Virus record (IMG/VR): IMGVR_UViG_3300021425_000076
Coordinates: 1-39,168 of that record
Source: a virus
Reading direction: 5' to 3' (one strand)
Length of the DNA: 39,168 bases
Positions 28,656 through 36,958 of this stretch are shown here, piece by piece. A program made the position numbers and the translations under genes. The notes under the pieces are model-generated. The model worked only from the letters and a program-made list of their open reading frames with translations, searched no databases and was not told the DNA's origin. Position 1 is the first letter of the stretch; each line of letters opens with the position of its first letter.

Positions 28656-29998
28656 TGGCACAGTACGTAATGATTCAAAACCGTGGCGAGATTCCCCTTC
28701 GCGGGGTGCGTCTGCTCGGCATGTCGAACAAATCCGATGAACAAATCGGACAGTTTGGCACAGGCTTGAAAGAGGCTATTGCGCTGCTCGCGCGTCGGGG
28801 TGTCGCCCTGACCATCTATTCCGGCGAAACACCCATTTCGTTCGAGGCGCAGGACGTGGACGGCGAACGGGAAATCATGTTCCGCGTCGGTGATGGCGAC
28901 TGGCAGGCGATGAACCTGCACGTCAACTTCGGCCAGAGGGACTGGACTGAACCGTGGCAGGCGCTGCGTGAGATTACCTGCAACGCCATCGACGAGGGTA
29001 TCGACGATCTTCACCATGAAGTGACAAGCGACGTGCATGGTGTGGCTGGCGCGACGCGGGTTTATGTCGAAGCCGACTTTGACGTTCTCGAAAGCTATTC
29101 GCAGTTACCGAAGCGACTGATGATGCTGTCGAACCGCGAACCGTTATGGCGCGACAGCTACCACGGCGACATCTACGCGAAGAACGGTAACCCGTCATGC
29201 CAGATTTTTCACCGTGGCGTGTGGGTTCAGGAAAGCGAAGAACCGTCGCTGTTTGACTACGAAATGCGGAAACTCAGCCTCAATGAAAGCCGGTCGTGTT
29301 CGTGGTATGAGGTGCATTCTGAAATGGCGACACTGGTCGCGATCGCACCATCCAGCGTCATTGCCCGCTTGCTCATCGCGTCACAGCAGCCTGAGTTTGA
29401 GTCGCTATTCGAGGGCAAGCACTTCAACCCATCGACGGCGGCGTTATTGGCAAAGTCGTACTCAAAAGCCAGTGATTGGCAAGAGGCATGGGATAAGGCG
29501 TTCGGCGATGGTGCTGTCGCCTGCTACCCGACACACCACCTGTACGAAAAGTTGATTAAGCGCGGCTATGCGCCCAAGCCGTTTCCCTCTACGTGGTTCA
29601 AATTGTTTCGCGCCGTTGGGATTAAGACGCATGATGAAATATTAGACGAATCAGACCGCACGCCGATGCAGGTCATTCCAGACGCAACGGCCCCGCAATT
29701 CAACCATGTTTGGGATTGCCTCGATCTGCTCGGGTTCACGGACAGAAAAGACCGCCCGCCCGTAGTGGTATTCCGCGTGGTTGGAACCGAAGAAGGCGGG
29801 CGGCGCAACGGCTTCTACGCGAACGGAACGGTGTACGTGAACGAGGACATCATCGGTTCGCGCGAAGAGCGCGTGACGTGCCTTGAAGAAGCCATCCACT
29901 ACATCACCGACAAGCCGGACTGTTCTATCGACCTGCAAAACTGGCTTATGGACCGCCTCGACCGAACGTTGTTTGAAATGGAAAGGCTGATGGCATGA
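28655..29998 (+). CDS. Bergerat-fold (GHKL)-like ATP-binding protein, permuted order
   Basis: 447 aa from ATG 28655 (TAATG; GGAAAGG 10 bases upstream). IGQFGTGLKEAIALLARRGV (31-50) resembles the GxGxG lid/G2 motif of GHKL ATPases and ALREITCNAIDEG (103-115) the N-box, but their order is reversed relative to HSP90/MutL, suggesting a circularly permuted Bergerat fold. The C-terminal half is longer and unrelated, with a LEEAIHYITD helix. I recall phage proteins with this pattern but no known function. It precedes nuclease, helicase and methylase genes. Confidence 0.6.
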   Translation: MAQYVMIQNRGEIPLRGVRLLGMSNKSDEQIGQFGTGLKEAIALLARRGVALTIYSGETPISFEAQDVDGEREIMFRVGDGDWQAMNLHVNFGQRDWTEPWQALREITCNAIDEGIDDLHHEVTSDVHGVAGATRVYVEADFDVLESYSQLPKRLMMLSNREPLWRDSYHGDIYAKNGNPSCQIFHRGVWVQESEEPSLFDYEMRKLSLNESRSCSWYEVHSEMATLVAIAPSSVIARLLIASQQPEFESLFEGKHFNPSTAALLAKSYSKASDWQEAWDKAFGDGAVACYPTHHLYEKLIKRGYAPKPFPSTWFKLFRAVGIKTHDEILDESDRTPMQVIPDATAPQFNHVWDCLDLLGFTDRKDRPPVVVFRVVGTEEGGRRNGFYANGTVYVNEDIIGSREERVTCLEEAIHYITDKPDCSIDLQNWLMDRLDRTLFEMERLMA

Positions 29999-30756
29999 CC
30001 ACGGCACAGACCACAACCATAGACCACGGAGCGCTTGTGATGATCGGCGAGCAATGGGCCAAGCGCGAAGGCTATCACCAGACGCTTACCGAGACAGCAG
30101 CGAAGCACCTGCGCGACGAACACCTGGAATCTCTCGGCGACGATAACTCGCGCGGCTTCAAATCATTCCCCGACGTTTACGCATTCAACGGCATTTACAG
30201 CCTAAACATTGAAGCGAAGGCAAGCCGTGCGGACGCGCAGCGAGACAAAAAGAAACGATCCGTGCGAGCCGCGCGGCGTGTCGGCGATCAGCAATGGCTT
30301 ATCTACCCGCGTGGGATGCTCACCGTGGCCGAGGTTCACCAAATGGGGCGTGCGCCTATCGAGGTGGATGAGTCCGGCGAGGTTGTCATGGTCGGCGATC
30401 CTGCGTGGAACGACAGCGTGGATTTATACGCAGAGCGTTACATGAACTGGCTTGCGTGGAAGTCTCACGAAATGCACGACCACATGATGACCGCGCAGGA
30501 CAAGCGCAAAGCCATGTATGGCGGTACGAAGTTCCCTGCGGACCTGGCTGACGGCGTGCGTGAATACTTGGATGAATGCGGCCCCGCGACATTCAGCGCC
30601 ATCTTCGGCGGCGTGCATGGCTTGCGTTCAAAGTTCAAGAAGATTCACGCAGCGCAGAAAGCAATGGACGCGATGCTTGACCGTGGCGCTACAAAGGGAT
30701 TCGGCGAAGTGCCGTTCACAGTTCCGAAACAGTACGACGTTGAAAGTCGACTCTAA
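29995..30756 (+). CDS. PD-(D/E)XK nuclease-like protein
   Basis: 253 aa. FPDVYAFNG (PD at 59-60) followed by YSLNIEAKASRADAQRDKKK (E73-A-K75) is the PD-(D/E)XK motif with the ExK-S-R-x-D extension seen in MmcB-like and phage nucleases. WLIYPRGMLTVAEV continues the core. The C-terminal third is helical and basic. It should cut or bind DNA, perhaps in repair or restriction. It overlaps the upstream ATPase gene by ATGA, so the two are likely made together. Confidence 0.68.
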   Translation: MTTAQTTTIDHGALVMIGEQWAKREGYHQTLTETAAKHLRDEHLESLGDDNSRGFKSFPDVYAFNGIYSLNIEAKASRADAQRDKKKRSVRAARRVGDQQWLIYPRGMLTVAEVHQMGRAPIEVDESGEVVMVGDPAWNDSVDLYAERYMNWLAWKSHEMHDHMMTAQDKRKAMYGGTKFPADLADGVREYLDECGPATFSAIFGGVHGLRSKFKKIHAAQKAMDAMLDRGATKGFGEVPFTVPKQYDVESRL

Positions 30757-30882
30757 CTCTTGACAGCCCCCGCATGATGGGGTGAGACATTTTCCACCGG
30801 CGCAATCCTTAGCGATAGAGGAAAGCGGGCAAGTGCAGCGGCGTGAATGCCGCCCGGTGATTTAAGAAGCAAGGACGCAAGC
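30757..30882 (+). other. Structured leader of the helicase gene
   Basis: A 126-base gap, long for this operon. It contains a CCCC/GGGG hairpin (30768-30782), a GCGGC-gtgaat-GCCGC hairpin (30838-30853) with an alternative CGGGC/GCCCG pairing (30826-30830 with 30852-30856), and a TTGACA at 30760-30765 without a matching -10. An upstream in-frame start at 30847 is within this hairpin, so 30883 is preferred. Confidence 0.4.
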
Positions 30883-32364
30883 ATGAGAACATCATTTGAT
30901 ACGGCGACGGCTGATAGCTACCGGCAATTTTTGCGGGTTAAGCGACTCCCGCAATACCGCATTGTGGGTCGCTCGGCGTGGTTCCCCGATGAGTATGCCG
31001 AACTAATTGGCAAAGACGCTGCGGACGCGGAAGATACCGACTATGAGCCGTGGCCGGGACTGTTTGACTATCAACGCGATATCGCGGCGCTCGCTATTCG
31101 CAAGCGTCGGTTTAGCGTGTTTGCTGATTGCGGCCTCGGAAAAACGCGTATCTTTTGTGAGTTTGCCCGCCACGTTGCGCAGCAAATCAAGCCGGGGCGG
31201 TGCGTGTTGATCGTGTCGCCGCTCATGGTTGTAAGCCAAACTATCGGCGAGGCCCATGAAGTGTACGGCGATGCTCTGCCGATGCGACGTATTGCCGCCA
31301 ACGAACTGAATGACTGGCTGGCTAACGGATCGGAATCCGTCGGCATCACAAACTACGACGCACTGACGGACGATATTGAACCGGGCAGGCTTGCGGGCCT
31401 CATCCTCGATGAGTCGTCTATGCTCAAGAGTCACTACGGAAAGTGGGGTCAAACGTGTCTGCGCCTTGGCAGCGGCCTTGAATGGAAGATGGCCTGCACC
31501 GGAACCCCCGCACCGAACGATCGGATTGAGTATGCGAACCACGCGGTATTTATGGGTGCGTTCCCAACCGTCAATGCATTTTTGGCCCGCTACTTTGTCA
31601 ATCGCGGGCAGACTGACAACCGCTGGGAATTGAAGCCGCATGCGCTGGACCCGTTCTATCGTTCAATTTCGCACTGGTCTATCTTCCTGACCAACCCCGC
31701 GACGTACGGGTGGAAAGATAACTGCGAAAACATCCCGCCGATCAATGTGCATATTCACGACGTACCCTTGACCGATGAGCAGCAGTCGCTCGCATTCGAT
31801 AAGACCGGATCGCTTTTTGCGGATCGCGTCGGCGGCATCACCGGGCGATCGGTCCTATCCCAAATCGCCAAGGGCTACTACAAAGGCAAACTTATCCCCA
31901 CGAACAAGTCGCACCACATCCGGGCGTTGGTCGATGAGTGGCCGAACGAATCAACCATTATTTGGTGTATCTACAATGCCGAACAGGACATCATGGCCGC
32001 GACGTTCCCCGGCGCGGCGAGTATCACGGGCGCGACACCGCTTGACGAGCGAGAGCGCAAGATTGCGGACTTCAAGGCTGGCCGCACGCGAATCCTAATC
32101 AGCAAGCCAAAGATTCTCGGATTCGGCCTTAACCTCCAGATCGCAACCCGTCAGGTATTCAGCGGATTACAAGACTCCTACGAAAGCTACTACCAAGCTG
32201 TGAAGCGGTCGAATCGCTACGGATCAACGCGCCCGCTCAACGTCCACATCCCAATCACCGATATCGAACGACCCATGATTGAAACCGTGCTGACCAAAGC
32301 GGCGCGGGTGCAACACGACACCGAACAACAGGAAAGGATTTTTAAGAATGCCTCTCATTCCTAA
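30883..32364 (+). CDS. SF2 helicase (SNF2/DEAD-like)
   Basis: 493 aa from ATG 30883 (AAGGA 8 bases before). Motif I ADCGLGKT (81-88), motif II LILDESS (173-179, DES rather than DEAH), motif III ACTGTPAPND (204-213), and the C-terminal lobe with motif VI QAVKRSNRYGSTRP. The pattern ITGATPLDERERKIADFKAG precedes it. This is the phage SNF2-like helicase type, often beside methyltransferase and replication genes. It may drive translocation on duplex DNA during replication, recombination or restriction. It overlaps the methylase by 17 bases. Confidence 0.9.
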   Translation: MRTSFDTATADSYRQFLRVKRLPQYRIVGRSAWFPDEYAELIGKDAADAEDTDYEPWPGLFDYQRDIAALAIRKRRFSVFADCGLGKTRIFCEFARHVAQQIKPGRCVLIVSPLMVVSQTIGEAHEVYGDALPMRRIAANELNDWLANGSESVGITNYDALTDDIEPGRLAGLILDESSMLKSHYGKWGQTCLRLGSGLEWKMACTGTPAPNDRIEYANHAVFMGAFPTVNAFLARYFVNRGQTDNRWELKPHALDPFYRSISHWSIFLTNPATYGWKDNCENIPPINVHIHDVPLTDEQQSLAFDKTGSLFADRVGGITGRSVLSQIAKGYYKGKLIPTNKSHHIRALVDEWPNESTIIWCIYNAEQDIMAATFPGAASITGATPLDERERKIADFKAGRTRILISKPKILGFGLNLQIATRQVFSGLQDSYESYYQAVKRSNRYGSTRPLNVHIPITDIERPMIETVLTKAARVQHDTEQQERIFKNASHS

Positions 32365-33238
32365 CGAGTCAGAATACGCCGTACATCATGGCGATTGCAT
32401 CACGCACATGCATGACATGCCGCCCGCGTCGGTGGATATGTCAGTGTTTAGCCCGCCGTTTCCGTCGCTCTACGCCTACACATCGAGCGAATCAGACCTC
32501 GGCAACAGCGACGACTTGCGCGGCGAAGCAAAGTTGCATCTGTCGTTTTTCTACAAAGCTCTGCGCCGCGTGGTCAAGCCGGGACGTGTGATATGCGTTC
32601 ACGTGATGCAGATCCCCCGGCTCAAGCGTAGCGGTGAAGTTGGCCTGCATGACTTTCGCGGCATGAACATCAAACTCGGCGAACGCGCCGGACTGGTTTA
32701 TGAGTACGACTGGTGCATCCGAAAGAATCCGCAATCACAGGCGATTCGAACAAGGTCACGTGAATTGCAATTCACCGGCCTTGAATCGGATCGCGCCAAG
32801 AGTCGCGGCGCATTGGCCGATTACATCATTAAATTCCGCGCCCCCGGCAACAACGAAACTCCCATCAAGTCAGAAGGTGACGTGAGCCGAAATGACTGGA
32901 TCGACTGGGCTGAATGTGCATGGCACGACATAAAAGAAACCGACACGTTGAACACGGCAGAGGCCAAGGGCGAGGACGACACAAAGCATATATGTCCGTT
33001 GCAGCTTGGCGTGATTGACAGGCTTGTGAGGCTCTACACAAACCCCGGCGAGATTGTTTTTAGCCCGTTCGCTGGCGTTGGCAGTGAGGGATATATCGCA
33101 CTGAAACACGGGCGGCGCTTCTACGGGTGCGAACTCAAGGATGAGTATTTTGATACGTGCCTATTGAATATGGAGCGGGCAATCGAGGCGCGGAAGTCGG
33201 AGCAAATGGGACTGTTCACGCCTGCGGAGGCGTCATGA
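32348..33238 (+). CDS. DNA methyltransferase (N4/N6, beta class)
   Basis: 296 aa. Catalytic motif IV SPPFPS (35-40) precedes FxGxG motif I (SPFAGVGSEGYIALKHGRRF, 239-258), i.e. permuted beta class order; SPPF suggests N4-cytosine or N6-adenine specificity. Other motifs: VDMSVF before IV, PGEIVFSPF. No adjoining recognition-domain subunit is seen, so target choice is internal. It may protect the phage genome from host restriction or work with the upstream nuclease and helicase. Confidence 0.92.
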   Translation: MPLIPNESEYAVHHGDCITHMHDMPPASVDMSVFSPPFPSLYAYTSSESDLGNSDDLRGEAKLHLSFFYKALRRVVKPGRVICVHVMQIPRLKRSGEVGLHDFRGMNIKLGERAGLVYEYDWCIRKNPQSQAIRTRSRELQFTGLESDRAKSRGALADYIIKFRAPGNNETPIKSEGDVSRNDWIDWAECAWHDIKETDTLNTAEAKGEDDTKHICPLQLGVIDRLVRLYTNPGEIVFSPFAGVGSEGYIALKHGRRFYGCELKDEYFDTCLLNMERAIEARKSEQMGLFTPAEAS

Positions 33239-33399
33239 AAAAGGAAGCAGTAGAGAAGCCCGACAGATGCCACCTGTGCCGTCGCAGGATGAGCGAGGTA
33301 TCGGGCGGGGTAGGGAACGTCACAGCGTCAGGAAAGCTCTGGTGCGGATGCGTGGCAAGTAGCGCGTCTGTTGAATCAACCCCCACAGGTACGGAGTAA
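33235..33399 (+). CDS. Small zinc-ribbon-like protein
   Basis: 54 aa from ATG 33235 (ATGA overlap with the methylase). CHLCRRRM near 12-19 and LWCGCVASS near 35-43 supply four cysteines in a CxxC...CxC arrangement. The start is very basic. Function unknown. It is coupled to the methylase gene. Confidence 0.6.
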   Translation: MKKEAVEKPDRCHLCRRRMSEVSGGVGNVTASGKLWCGCVASSASVESTPTGTE

Positions 33400-33402
33400 A
33401 GC

Positions 33403-33591
33403 ATGGAAGCAGTAATAAAACACTTGCAACAGAGTGCGCGACGTGTTAATCTGTGGTCACTCTTCCGACATACGTGGTCACCTAAAAAATCCCACGGAAC
33501 GCCGCGCCCACCTTGCCGCATCTACTCACGTAGGTCGGAAGAGTCTTGGTGGGTGGCGGCTTGCGCATTGGACACGGAGGTCCAGTCGTGA
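33403..33591 (+). CDS. Small basic protein, unknown
   Basis: 62 aa, starting MEAVIKHLQQSARRVNLWSL. ACGGAG is about 10 bases upstream. Basic and aromatic (RHTWSPKKSHGTPRPPCRIY). Its TGA overlaps the GTG of the replication gene (GTGA), which supports its being real, since the neighbouring genes use the same arrangement. Function unknown. Confidence 0.5.
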   Translation: MEAVIKHLQQSARRVNLWSLFRHTWSPKKSHGTPRPPCRIYSRRSEESWWVAACALDTEVQS

Positions 33592-34580
33592 CAATTGCCT
33601 ATCGCATTCGCGACTGGAACGGGCGCTTTGAGACTGCCGAGTCTCGCAAGGTTAAGCGCCTGAATTGGGTCGCAGTACCAAACAAGCAAGACGGTGGCGG
33701 ACGACGCCATTTGCTCAAGCTGCCAGACGGCCCGGCACTGTTTGGCGCGTGGAATGCGCTCATCCAAGTAGCCTCCCGGTGTCCAGAACGCGGCCTATTA
33801 ATGGACGATATCGGACCGCTCGACGCGCATGAGCTTGAAGTGAGAACAGACATACCCGCCGAACTGTTCGACCGACTGTTTGACGTACTGACCGACCCGA
33901 AAAACCGCATTCTTTGGCTTGAAACGGCGAACCTCCCGGAGCATCCGGATGAGCCGGGATGCAATCCGGTTGCGACCGGATTCGTCAGGGAAAAACCCCC
34001 GATACAGGACAGGACAGGACAGGACAGGACAGACCCCACAAACACGGGTGTCGCTGGCGAGCAGGATGAACCCGACCCGTCAGCCTACCGCCACTTCGCG
34101 CCAGAGGTTTTGTCGCACTACCCGGAGGATCGGCAGTCGAAGGGCGGCTCGACCGTCGAAGCGATTGCGAAAGCGTTGGCGGTGGCTTCGCGCGACAAGG
34201 GCGATGCGGAGGTAGGGCGGTTGTGGCTGATCGACCGCGTGAAGGCATACGCGGACCTGTGCGGGCGAGTACCGACTGATCGGCGCAAGTTCATTCCGCT
34301 GGCAAAGAATTGGTTTGACGGTGGGCCAGATCAAACGGTGGAGCAGTGGGCGTCGGCGCTTAGCGTTCCGGTTCCGGCATCGTCGCAACCAAAACCAAAA
34401 TTCTCGCCGAAGTCTGCGCGTGATGTCGTTGACGCGGTTAACGCGCTGCGCGTCCGCAGCGTTGGCGGCTTTCCTGTCATGGCTGGCGACCTTCGGGCGC
34501 GTGACGGCGACGTGATACAGGCTGAAACGGGAACGGTGATTTTATCGGCAGAGCAGGTCGAAGGGGCGGTGTACGCATGA
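33588..34580 (+). CDS. Replication initiation / helicase-loader-like protein
   Basis: 330 aa from GTG 33588, GGAGG at 33576-33580 exactly 7 bases upstream. The N-terminal 130 residues form a helical winged-helix type domain (LFGAWNALIQVASRCPERGL, LEVRTDIPAELFDRLFDVLT). A linker encoded by tandem ACAGG repeats (IQDRTGQDRTDP) follows. The C-terminal part (RLWLIDRVKAYADLCGRVPT to FIPLAKNWFDGGP) is like the DnaB-loading tail of phage initiators. It immediately precedes the DnaB gene, as in lambda O/P-like layouts. Confidence 0.72.
   Translation: MTIAYRIRDWNGRFETAESRKVKRLNWVAVPNKQDGGGRRHLLKLPDGPALFGAWNALIQVASRCPERGLLMDDIGPLDAHELEVRTDIPAELFDRLFDVLTDPKNRILWLETANLPEHPDEPGCNPVATGFVREKPPIQDRTGQDRTDPTNTGVAGEQDEPDPSAYRHFAPEVLSHYPEDRQSKGGSTVEAIAKALAVASRDKGDAEVGRLWLIDRVKAYADLCGRVPTDRRKFIPLAKNWFDGGPDQTVEQWASALSVPVPASSQPKPKFSPKSARDVVDAVNALRVRSVGGFPVMAGDLRARDGDVIQAETGTVILSAEQVEGAVYA
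34004..34033 (+). repeat. ACAGG tandem repeat inside the replication gene
   Basis: Five perfect ACAGG units (34004-34028) and a sixth ACAGA. The stretch encodes an RTGQD-type linker of the initiator protein. Similar linkers are common in phage initiators, and lambda's replication origin lies inside its O gene, so an origin or slippage site is possible. The repeats are too short for classical iterons. Confidence 0.85.
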
Positions 34581-35911
34581 GCAAGACTACCGCGCCACAT
34601 TCACCCGAATCGGAAGCCGCGTTGCTTGGCTCGATCATGCTTGGCAATGGACAGCCGTTGGTCGAGGTTTTGCAGATCATCCAAAGCCCTGCCGATTTTT
34701 ACGTCAGTGCAAACGCGAAGGTTTACGCGGCGATGTTGCATGTTCACGGCAATGGCACACCGGCTGAGATTGTCGCTGTTAAAAACCGACTTAACGACGA
34801 GGGTGAACTCGACCGCGTGGGTGGCGTTGAATACTTGGTTAGCCTGAGTGAGAGCGTACCGTCAACGGAAAGCACTGAATACTACGCCAAGCAGGTGCGC
34901 GGCTATGCCCGGCATCGTGACGCCATCCGCGTGGTGAGCGAGACATTGCATTCGCTGACTCACGACGGCGACCAGCTTGACGACGTTTTGACGACTTGCG
35001 AGCGAAATGTGTTCGCGCTAACCGAGTTTGATGATGGGCGCAAGCCGCGATACATCCGCGACATTCTCGCCGCAGAACTTGAGGTGTGGGCGTCGGGTGG
35101 CAAAAAGACGCGGGCGGTTGCGACTGGATTCTTTGAACTCGACGCGATGCTTGGCGGCGGCATTCACAGCCAAGAACTTTTGATACTTGCCGCGCGTCCG
35201 TCTGTCGGCAAAAGCGCGCTGATGATGGACTTCGCCGAACACGTATCTCGCGTGTCTGGGCCAGTCGCGGTGTTTAGCGCCGAAATGAGCGGTTCGATGA
35301 TCGCGCAGCGCATCGTTGCCAAGCATTGTGATATCCCCGCAAGCAATCTTCGCGCGTCGAAATTGCACAAAGACGACATTGCAATCCTGACTGGCGTTGT
35401 GGCGCGCGTGTCCGAATCCGAATTGATTATCGACGATACGCCATCGCCGACCGTGGATGAGATATGCGGCAAGGCTCGCCGGTTGGCATCGTCAGACAAG
35501 ATTGTTGCGGTATTCGTTGACTACTTGCAGCTTGTACGCAATCGCGTGGCTGGCCGATCCCGCGAGCAAGAGGTTGCGGAAATCAGCCGGTCGCTAAAGG
35601 CAATGGCGCGTGACCTGTCGTTGCCCGTGGTTTGCCTTGCACAGCTTAACCGTGGTCCAGAGGCACGCGACGACGGACGACCAAAGGTTAGTGACCTGCG
35701 TGATAGTGGACAGATCGAGCAAGACGCGGACGCGGTTTTATTGCTCTACCGCGAGGACCAACACAATCGCGGTAATCCGAATTGGGATGACAACAACATC
35801 GCCGAGGTGATCGTCGGTAAGCAGCGCAACGGCGCAACGGGCGTTGTGAAATTGTTGTTTGACGGCCCGCGTACAACATTCAAAAACATGGAGGCTCGCC
35901 ATTACGATTAA
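34577..35911 (+). CDS. dnaB: Replicative DNA helicase (DnaB-like)
   Basis: 444 aa, the usual DnaB length. N-terminal domain HSPESEAALLGSIMLGNGQP, VEYLVSLSESVPSTESTEYY; ATPase core with Walker A ARPSVGKSA (206-214), FSAEMS, Walker B in AVFVDYLQLV, and C-terminal RRPKVSDLRDSGQIEQDADA-type arrangement (KVSDLRDSGQIEQDADAVLL). It unwinds the fork. Its start overlaps the loader gene by ATGA, and the next gene starts within its last codons. Confidence 0.96.
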   Translation: MSKTTAPHSPESEAALLGSIMLGNGQPLVEVLQIIQSPADFYVSANAKVYAAMLHVHGNGTPAEIVAVKNRLNDEGELDRVGGVEYLVSLSESVPSTESTEYYAKQVRGYARHRDAIRVVSETLHSLTHDGDQLDDVLTTCERNVFALTEFDDGRKPRYIRDILAAELEVWASGGKKTRAVATGFFELDAMLGGGIHSQELLILAARPSVGKSALMMDFAEHVSRVSGPVAVFSAEMSGSMIAQRIVAKHCDIPASNLRASKLHKDDIAILTGVVARVSESELIIDDTPSPTVDEICGKARRLASSDKIVAVFVDYLQLVRNRVAGRSREQEVAEISRSLKAMARDLSLPVVCLAQLNRGPEARDDGRPKVSDLRDSGQIEQDADAVLLLYREDQHNRGNPNWDDNNIAEVIVGKQRNGATGVVKLLFDGPRTTFKNMEARHYD

Positions 35912-36209
35912 CCCCACACTACGAACCACCACCCCGCGCATTGCCGCCACAATCGGCGTGAGTGAGCGCACAATTCTCCGATGGTGCTGCGCTGGTATGC
36001 CGCACGGCACGGGCGCAGATTGCGACCTCGACGCGCGTTGGTATTTGGTGAGCCTCGACGACGTAGGGCGATGGCTTGCGATGCACCGTTCCTACTGCGT
36101 TGACGGGAACTTTACCGCGTTGCAGCAATCGCGCCTTTGCGGGCTTGCTGATCGGTACGCGATGCGCGTGGAAGCTGACAGCCTAACCAACAAGACGGAG
36201 GCAGCTTAA
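35901..36209 (+). CDS. Small HTH protein with probable ATT start
   Basis: 102 aa. The frame contains a clear helix-turn-helix (RIAATIGVSERTILRWCCAG) and a wing (LVSLDDVGRWLAMHR), like Nu1/excisionase-type domains. No ATG, GTG or TTG lies at a useful place: GTG at about 35957 would remove half the HTH, and the upstream TTG (35859) lacks an RBS. GGAGG (35890-35894) is 6 bases before ATT at 35901, so an ATT start is likely. Its stop overlaps the next ATG (TAATG). Confidence 0.6.
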   Translation: MTINPTLRTTTPRIAATIGVSERTILRWCCAGMPHGTGADCDLDARWYLVSLDDVGRWLAMHRSYCVDGNFTALQQSRLCGLADRYAMRVEADSLTNKTEAA

Positions 36210-36286
36210 TGCCCACCCCCAAAGTAAAAACCCGGCGATTACTACTCCCGAAGCACACCCTTAATCGCGTGGAGGCTGAACGATGA
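36209..36286 (+). CDS. 25-residue basic peptide bridging two genes
   Basis: A micro-ORF starting ATG 36209 (TAATG with the HTH gene) and ending TGA 36286, overlapping the next ATG (ATGA). Its sequence MPTPKVKTRRLLLPKHTLNR is basic. Exact couplings on both sides suggest it is translated, either as a small protein or to carry ribosomes to the next gene. Confidence 0.5.
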   Translation: MPTPKVKTRRLLLPKHTLNRVEAER

Positions 36287-36654
36287 GTACGACCGACCAA
36301 CCAACGCTATTCGAGACTGCGCTGAGAGGCGACGGAACGGGCAGGACGTATGGCGAGGATAAACCCATCGCCCGGCTATTCACCCCCGAGCAGTACGACC
36401 GCGACCACCCCGACGTGTGGCAGCTGTTTGTCAAACTCGCTCGTGAGGCCAGGGACAAAGGCCTGACGCGATTCTCTGCGCGGGCAATCATCCACCGCAT
36501 CCGATGGGAATACACCATCGACCGAGCGGATAACGACGGTTTCAAAATCAACGACCACATGAGTACCTACTACGCGCACAAGCTGATTGGCGTTGACCCG
36601 CGATTCACGGACTTTTTTGAGTTTCGATCCACCACCCCCGACAAACACGATTGA
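36283..36654 (+). CDS. Conserved phage protein, unknown
   Basis: 123 aa. HPDVWQLFVKLAREARDKGL, RFSARAIIHRIRWEYTIDRA and FKINDHMSTYYAHKLIGVDP plus FTDFFEFR fit a widespread phage protein family (hp.v...F...a...g......a..i...lRw......kin......a......P.f..fFe.R). Function unknown. Coupled by ATGA to the micro-ORF. Confidence 0.75.
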   Translation: MSTTDQPTLFETALRGDGTGRTYGEDKPIARLFTPEQYDRDHPDVWQLFVKLAREARDKGLTRFSARAIIHRIRWEYTIDRADNDGFKINDHMSTYYAHKLIGVDPRFTDFFEFRSTTPDKHD

Positions 36655-36666
36655 AAGGTAATGAGC

Positions 36667-36957
36667 ATGACAAAGATAGATAAATCATGGGACTACGAAC
36701 GCAGCGTAAGCGGCGTGTGGAGTCGCATTAAGCGCGAGCAGACTTTAAACGGCTACTACCTACACGGAACCGTATTTACTCCGCAAGGCATCGTGGATGT
36801 GTGGAGCGATGCGAAGTACGCGGGCCTTGAAATCGTCGTCAACGGTCGCGTCTACACAAAGCAATTTCGCCAAGGCAAGACGGCTCGCGGCCTTGCGATA
36901 GCGGCTGGAAAACTGGCTCGCGCGGTCGAGTCTCACATTAACGACAAGGACTCTTGA
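36667..36957 (+). CDS. Small basic protein, unknown
   Basis: 96 aa from ATG 36667 (AAAGG 8 bases upstream; ATG 36661 is only 2 bases from it). Sequence MTKIDKSWDYERSVSGVWSR, with a beta hairpin region (YYLHGTVFTPQGIVDVWSDA) and a helical, basic end (TARGLAIAAGKLARAVESHI). Not recognised. Confidence 0.62.
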   Translation: MTKIDKSWDYERSVSGVWSRIKREQTLNGYYLHGTVFTPQGIVDVWSDAKYAGLEIVVNGRVYTKQFRQGKTARGLAIAAGKLARAVESHINDKDS

Positions 36958-36958
36958 T

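Noticed and set aside
30760-30788. Promoter before the helicase gene
   Set aside because: TTGACA is present but no -10 box occurs at 16-18 bases.
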